From contig DRLZ01000231.1 in assembly GCA_011322755.1 (NCBI GenBank), positions 1 to 11,179 on the forward strand: a stretch of 11,179 nt of DNA, given 5' to 3'. Origin of the DNA: Crenotrichaceae bacterium (lineage in GTDB: Bacteria; Pseudomonadota; Gammaproteobacteria; Methylococcales; DRLZ01). The notes under the pieces are model-generated. The model did no database searches. It was not told where the DNA came from and saw only the letters and a list, made by a program, of their open reading frames with translations. Within the stretch, counting starts at the first letter, position 1, and each line of letters opens with the position of its first letter. Shown one piece after another: positions 7,748 through 11,179 of this stretch. Position numbers and translations under genes: made by a program.

Positions 7748-7763
7748 TGCAGTGATCATGCCA
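7748..7763 (-). promoter_or_regulatory. Sigma-54 (-24/-12) promoter for the PspA-like operon
   Basis: On the minus strand the sequence reads TGGCATGATCACTGCA. It carries GG and GC separated by exactly 10 bases, matching the consensus TGGCAC-N5-TTGCA at all but two informative positions (T for C after TGGCA, C for T in the -12 box). The predicted start is near 7737, giving a 43-base leader to ATG 7694. Its position upstream of a PspA-like gene and beside a GAFTGA activator makes chance unlikely. Confidence 0.8.
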
Positions 7764-7785
7764 GTTTTTAATAACATTTATAAAT

Positions 7786-7819
7786 TCATATTTATCATAT
7801 GGTTAACTTGTAAATATGA
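7786..7819. promoter_or_regulatory. 9-bp perfect dyad, candidate activator binding region
   Basis: TCATATTTA (7786-7794) and TAAATATGA (7811-7819) form a perfect inverted repeat around 16 bases. The centre is about 65 bases upstream of the predicted sigma-54 start and about 107 bases before the activator's ATG, so one site could serve both activation of the operon and autoregulation. The arms could also be half-sites of two separate operators. The AT-rich context raises the chance of coincidence. Confidence 0.45.
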
Positions 7820-7825
7820 GGTTGG

Positions 7826-7837
7826 CTTATTGATAAG
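7826..7837. promoter_or_regulatory. Short palindrome CTTAT-TG-ATAAG, candidate upstream activating site
   Basis: The 5-bp arms are perfect, centred about 94 bases upstream of the predicted sigma-54 transcription start, within the range where sigma-54 enhancer-binding proteins usually sit. It is short, and the region is AT-rich, so support is modest. Confidence 0.3.
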
Positions 7838-7909
7838 TAAACAATAGATAGACAAAAAATGAGTACATGACATACTTAAAATGTATATTTTTATTAATAG
7901 GTCAACACA

Positions 7910-9370
7910 ATGACGCACAGTGGATTGAGCGACGAACAGGGTAATTTTTTTAGAAGCATCAATACCGCTGCATTCAGCAATCCGTTCGGAGAGGATTATT
8001 TAAAGACGAAACAAGCGCTCGCTGAAACCAGCACCAGACCAACAAGTGAGATCGCATTGAATCAGGCAATTCTGGCTAAACTCAATAGCAGACTGGATAA
8101 TCTGGTGACAGTGCAGGAGCTGACAATTGATGATGCGCGCTTACTGGAGCAAGCCAGGCTTTATAGTACGTACCTCACGTATCACGCTCGGTTTGATGAT
8201 TTTATCGAAGCTCAGATCGAGGCAGGGGATAATCCAATTGCTCTGCCGTTTGCAAAACAGTTGTTAACTGATTTGAATACACATGGAATTGATCAGCAAC
8301 GGGTACTTAAATACATCAGCCTGTTCTATCAAATCCGTCGCGCCCATTACTTTATCAGTCGGGATATTCTTGGTGTAAGCCCATGCATGCAGCAGTTGCG
8401 CATGCATTTGTGGAATAATTTATTTACTGTTGATTCACACTGGTATCTGGATTATTTTTGTGAACACATGGAAGAGTTCTCAACCTTGTTACTGGGTGCA
8501 ACTGGGACCGGTAAAACCCGGATCGCACAAGCGATTGGTCGCTCTAACTACATTCCGTTCGATATTAAAAAACAACGCTATGCGGAAAGCGTTACTCGCT
8601 CATTTCAATCGATTAACCTGTCACAGTATCCATCTGGCTTGCTCGAAGCGGAATTGTTTGGGCATAAAAAAGGCGCATTTACAGGTGCAATTGAAAACAG
8701 GGAAGGTGTGTTTGCACGCTGTAGTGCACATGGCGCGGTGTTTATTGATGAAGTCGGTGAAATTGATGACACAATTCAGGTCAAGCTGCTTAATGTACTA
8801 CAAGATCGTGTATTTACACCTGTTGGTAGCGCAGAAAAACAGCAGTTTCAGGGGCGGGTGATTGCAGCAACCAACCAGAATATTGAGCAGTTATTGAAAG
8901 ATGGCAGGTTCCGGGAAGATTTCTACTATCGACTCTGTTCGGACGTGATTACTTTGCCGAATCTACAGCAGCGGTTGGTTGAAAAGCCTCATGAGGAAAT
9001 GCAGTTATTGATCAATAGTATTTTACAGCGCACCATCGGAGTGCATGATCAGACGCTTGTTTCAAAAGTGGAACAATTGATTCACCGCAATATCGCACAA
9101 AACTACCACTGGCCGGGTAATGTCAGGGAGCTTGAACAGTGCGTTAGAGGTATCTGCCTGACTGGAAAATATCAGCCTGTTAATCACTCGGCGCTTGAAC
9201 CAACTTCAGTCGAAATGATATTGACGCAGGGCAGGGAACCGGATGCCAGGCAATTACTGCAAAATTACTGCAAGCAACTTTACCAGCGTTACGAAACTTA
9301 TGAAAAAGTCGCCCGCATCAGCGGCCTGGATCGTAGAACGGTTAAAAAACATATCATTGCAGACAAGTAA
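7910..9370 (+). CDS. Sigma-54 enhancer-binding protein with novel N-terminal domain
   Basis: Encodes a 486-residue AAA+ transcription activator that uses ATP to open sigma-54 promoters. Landmarks: Walker A GATGTGKT at about 196, LFGHKKGAFTGA with the sigma-54-contacting GAFTGA loop at 255, Walker B VFIDE at 277, sensor I AATNQN near 320, arginine finger region RFREDFYYRL at 333, sensor II WPGNVRELEQ at 401, and a Fis-type helix-turn-helix at the C-terminus (EKVARISGLDRRTVKKHI). The first 190 residues are predicted helical with no receiver, GAF, PAS or CARF signature that I can see; E. coli PspF has no such domain. There is a longer than usual insert between Walker A and GAFTGA (about 204-245). 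The gene is divergent from the PspA-like operon with a 215-base shared regulatory region, so the operon is its likely target and PspA its possible inhibitor. AGG at 7899-7901 is a modest ribosome binding site. Confidence 0.92.
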   Translation: MTHSGLSDEQGNFFRSINTAAFSNPFGEDYLKTKQALAETSTRPTSEIALNQAILAKLNSRLDNLVTVQELTIDDARLLEQARLYSTYLTYHARFDDFIEAQIEAGDNPIALPFAKQLLTDLNTHGIDQQRVLKYISLFYQIRRAHYFISRDILGVSPCMQQLRMHLWNNLFTVDSHWYLDYFCEHMEEFSTLLLGATGTGKTRIAQAIGRSNYIPFDIKKQRYAESVTRSFQSINLSQYPSGLLEAELFGHKKGAFTGAIENREGVFARCSAHGAVFIDEVGEIDDTIQVKLLNVLQDRVFTPVGSAEKQQFQGRVIAATNQNIEQLLKDGRFREDFYYRLCSDVITLPNLQQRLVEKPHEEMQLLINSILQRTIGVHDQTLVSKVEQLIHRNIAQNYHWPGNVRELEQCVRGICLTGKYQPVNHSALEPTSVEMILTQGREPDARQLLQNYCKQLYQRYETYEKVARISGLDRRTVKKHIIADK

Positions 9371-9376
9371 ATTATA

Positions 9377-9399
9377 GCAAGCATAGTATCTTTGCTTGC
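9377..9399. terminator. Hairpin between convergent genes
   Basis: GCAAGCA (9377-9383) pairs with TGCTTGC (9393-9399) around a 9-base loop, starting 7 bases past the stop of the sigma-54 activator. No T-run follows, so an intrinsic terminator is uncertain. The leftward remnant gene at 9452 ends just beyond, so it could serve both directions. Confidence 0.4.
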
Positions 9400-9451
9400 C
9401 CAATCAAAATTTCAGGAAGTATGGATTATTCAGATGAAATGACTGAGTCGA

Positions 9452-9790
9452 TCAATGAGTCAGCCGTTCGCAACTGAATATTTGCCGCTGTTTCGCCTTG
9501 ATTAACTGATCACTTGTAAAATCGATGTGATCAACATTACATGTCTGGCAACTGGAAATAACTGGTTTTCCCTGTGAGTTGTTTCTGCGTACTTGCTCAT
9601 AGAGCTGACTCTGCCAGATATCTTTTATAGTGTTAGTCCTGACATTCCCTAGCTCAGGAGTTTGTTCGTTGGTAAAATCCGGTGCGCAGCAAATTTGGCA
9701 ACGACCATCAGGCATGATTGTCAATACATGGTTCAAATAGGTACATGTAGCGACAATCGGGTTATGGTATGACTGGTAAGCATTAATATT
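9452..9790 (-). pseudogene. Truncated radical SAM gene, SPASM domain only
   Basis: On the minus strand, ending at TGA 9452-9454, the frame reads NPIVATCTYLNHVLTIMPDG, then CQICC, then LGNVRTNTIKDIWQSQLYEQVRR, then SCQTCN. This is the SPASM domain that closes many radical SAM enzymes and binds extra Fe-S clusters: Cys, PDG-x-x-QxCC, GN-IW-S, and a final CxxC are all present. The N-terminal half with the CxxxCxxC SAM-cluster motif is missing. Upstream the frame stays open only to TGA at about 9862-9864 without protein-like content, and the perM-like gene follows. There is no good ATG with a ribosome binding site; a TTG at 9736 is the earliest start usually scored but would discard the first SPASM cysteine. 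Most likely a remnant after deletion or insertion. Confidence 0.7.
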
Positions 9791-9814
9791 AGTATCCCTA
9801 TCGGAGATGGTTGA

Positions 9815-9840
9815 AACCCCTCGTCTTATAGACGAGGGTT
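9815..9840. repeat. Palindrome CCCTCGTCT-TAT-AGACGAGGG at the truncation point
   Basis: A perfect 9-bp stem (9818-9826 with 9830-9838) with a 3-base loop, extended by AA/TT past one bulged C. No T-run follows on either strand, so it is a poor terminator. The AACCCCTCG...CGAGGG form resembles the small hairpins at ends of IS200/IS605-type elements, and it sits about 25 bases from where the radical SAM similarity stops. An IS-end scar is therefore possible but not proven. Confidence 0.4.
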
Positions 9841-9942
9841 GTTTAGAAAATCTTAGCTTTGCTCATCGGTTAAGTGTATATTTTTTAATCGCTTGTAGAA
9901 TCAAGCGCTTGTGGCGTAGTCATATCACTGATTCAGGATATA

Positions 9943-11013
9943 TTAATTGTAAAACTCACTCGCCTTATAGAGTTCATGCGCATGTCTGACAACCACCATC
10001 AATACCGCTGCTACGGGCAATGCAAGCAAGACGCCAGTAAAACCGAATAATTGTCCTCCTGCCATAATCGCGAAGATGACTGTGACTGGATGCAGCCCGA
10101 CTTTATTCCCCACCAGCAACGGTGTCAGTACAAAGCCTTCCAGCATTTGCCCGAAACCGAAAACTCCAGCAGCAAATAATACGTGCGACCAATCCTGGTA
10201 TTGTACGGCGGCTGCAAGTGAAGCGAGAACCAGCCCTATAGTTGAGCCTAGATACGGGATAAAGCTGACAAGTCCGGATATCATACCGATCAAAAAAGCA
10301 TAATCGACACCGACCAGTGTTAAGCCTAAACTATACACAAAACCGAGAGCGATCATTACTGAAAACTGTCCACGTAAAAATGCACCAAGTACCTGATCAG
10401 CTTCTTTGGCTAGACGGGAAATGGTTGACAGTTTTGTTCGTGGCAACAAATGCTTAATTTCAGCAACAAGAATGTCCCAGTCTCGCAGCAGGTAAAATGT
10501 AACCACTGGAATAATCAGCACATTCATAAAACCGGATGCGATTGCAAGCCCTGATTTGGAGACTGATGCAATCAATGACGAGGCGAACCCGCCGGCTTGT
10601 TTCCAGTGTTGTTTCAGAATTTCAATTAACTGGCTGGTGTCCAGAGCGTCTGCCTGTATACCGAAGTGTTCCTGTAACCAGGGCATTATCCAGTTACGGA
10701 TGGTTACGATGTAACTCGGCAGGTTTTTTAACAGCTTGCTGATTTCCTGTTCCAGTGCAGGTAGTAACCAAAGCAATACACTGGTGACAAGTAGCATAAT
10801 TGTGGCAAACACAACAATGACTGATAAGGTTCGGGTTAATTTTCGCTCTTCCAGCTGGTCAGCCAGTGGATCAAAGAGATAAGCAAGCAAGGCGCTGAAT
10901 AAAAATGGAGAAAGTATTGGGCTGAGCAGATAAATCAACCATCCAGAGATGACCAATCCGATTAAAAAAAACACATATTTATACTGGTTATTTGGTTGCG
11001 CTGAACGTACCAT
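9943..11013 (-). CDS. AI-2E family transporter (PerM-like)
   Basis: Encodes a 356-residue inner-membrane protein of the AI-2E/PerM/TqsA exporter family, whose members are linked to autoinducer-2 or cation/proton transport. The substrate cannot be told from sequence. About eight hydrophobic helices are seen: two near the N-terminus (VFFLIGLVISGWLIYLLSP and the following FLFSALLAYLFDPL), a third at VIVVFATIMLLVTSVLLWLL, a soluble stretch at about 85-150, and the conserved C-terminal block with FIPYLGS, LVGNKVGLHPVTV and GGQLFGFTGVLLALPVAAV. Length and all family landmarks are normal, so it is intact. GGAG lies 7 bases before ATG 11013. It is divergent from tex, with only 36 bases between the start codons, so each gene's promoter must extend into the other's 5' end. 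Confidence 0.93.
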   Translation of the reverse strand: MVRSAQPNNQYKYVFFLIGLVISGWLIYLLSPILSPFLFSALLAYLFDPLADQLEERKLTRTLSVIVVFATIMLLVTSVLLWLLPALEQEISKLLKNLPSYIVTIRNWIMPWLQEHFGIQADALDTSQLIEILKQHWKQAGGFASSLIASVSKSGLAIASGFMNVLIIPVVTFYLLRDWDILVAEIKHLLPRTKLSTISRLAKEADQVLGAFLRGQFSVMIALGFVYSLGLTLVGVDYAFLIGMISGLVSFIPYLGSTIGLVLASLAAAVQYQDWSHVLFAAGVFGFGQMLEGFVLTPLLVGNKVGLHPVTVIFAIMAGGQLFGFTGVLLALPVAAVLMVVVRHAHELYKASEFYN

Positions 11014-11049
11014 TACCGGTCTCCTGTTTTCATATCATGAACATAGCCA

Positions 11050-11179
11050 ATGGATATTATTGCCCAGATTGCACAAGAACTCACTGTTGACGTTAAACAA
11101 GTCAGCAATACTGTCAATTTACTCGATGAAGGTGCGACAGTACCTTTTATTGCCCGTTATCGCAAGGAACGAACTGGCG
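11050..11179 (+). CDS. tex: Tex, S1-type RNA-binding transcription accessory protein (5' end only)
   Basis: The first 43 codons of a gene running off the window. MDIIAQIAQELTVD, VNLLDEGATVPFIARYRKE and the following RTG match the very conserved N-terminus of Tex, a nucleic-acid-binding protein with HhH, YqgF-like and S1 domains; those domains lie beyond the window. The start at ATG 11050 agrees with the family N-terminus. No clear Shine-Dalgarno sequence precedes it. An ATG at 11038 is in another frame and is not the start. Confidence 0.93.
   Translation, partial: MDIIAQIAQELTVDVKQVSNTVNLLDEGATVPFIARYRKERTG

Noticed and set aside
8430..8861. 143-codon ORF in another frame inside the sigma-54 activator gene
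   Set aside because: It overlaps the conserved AAA+ core, whose motifs fix the true frame; this is a shadow.
9890..9907. CGCTTG/CAAGCG hairpin downstream of the perM-like gene as its terminator
   Set aside because: On the minus strand it is followed by an A-run, not a T-run; only a 6-bp stem.

Overview
The window looks like chromosomal DNA of a Gram-negative proteobacterium (beta or gamma). This is inferred from a Tex start, a PerM-like AI-2E family exporter, a PspA-type protein beside a sigma-54 activator carrying GAFTGA, and a secreted SdrD-B-like protein with no Gram-positive sorting signal. Base composition is moderately AT-rich. A nitrifier or methylotroph relative (Nitrosomonas-like) would fit the accessory content, but that is a guess.

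Layout. 1-1010 is a decaying stretch: a sterol-desaturase/fatty-acid-hydroxylase gene whose reading frame is broken at several points, followed by a remnant resembling the DUF2934 domain. 1009-1909 is a 900-base region without an intact gene. It holds a 161-bp element with 20-bp terminal inverted repeats of IS5-like type, flanked by TA, and scraps of an unidentified gene. 1910-5275 encodes a 1121-residue exported protein built from five SdrD-B-like domains and two cysteine-paired beta-helix-like domains, apparently made by internal duplication. 5453-5683 encodes a 76-residue, very basic protein with ArfA-like features. A perfect 20-bp inverted repeat followed by T6 lies inside its coding region, before the stop codon.

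5670-9370 is the most coherent functional unit. A PspA/IM30-like coiled-coil gene and a roughly 14-TM membrane protein gene form a leftward operon. A sigma-54 enhancer-binding protein with an unfamiliar N-terminal domain is transcribed divergently. The operon is preceded by a -24/-12 promoter with exact GG-N10-GC spacing, and the intergenic region has dyad symmetries at suitable upstream distances. I read this as a phage-shock-like envelope-stress circuit with the usual PspB/PspC partners replaced by a polytopic membrane protein.

9452-9790 is the 3' remnant (SPASM domain) of a radical SAM gene, cut off near a 9-bp-stem palindrome. 9943-11013 is a PerM-like AI-2E family transporter on the minus strand, and tex begins divergently at 11050 and runs off the window.

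The two points most worth following are the sigma-54/PspA/membrane-protein circuit and the small gene with a terminator-like hairpin inside its ORF, which suggests expression from non-stop mRNA as known for arfA.
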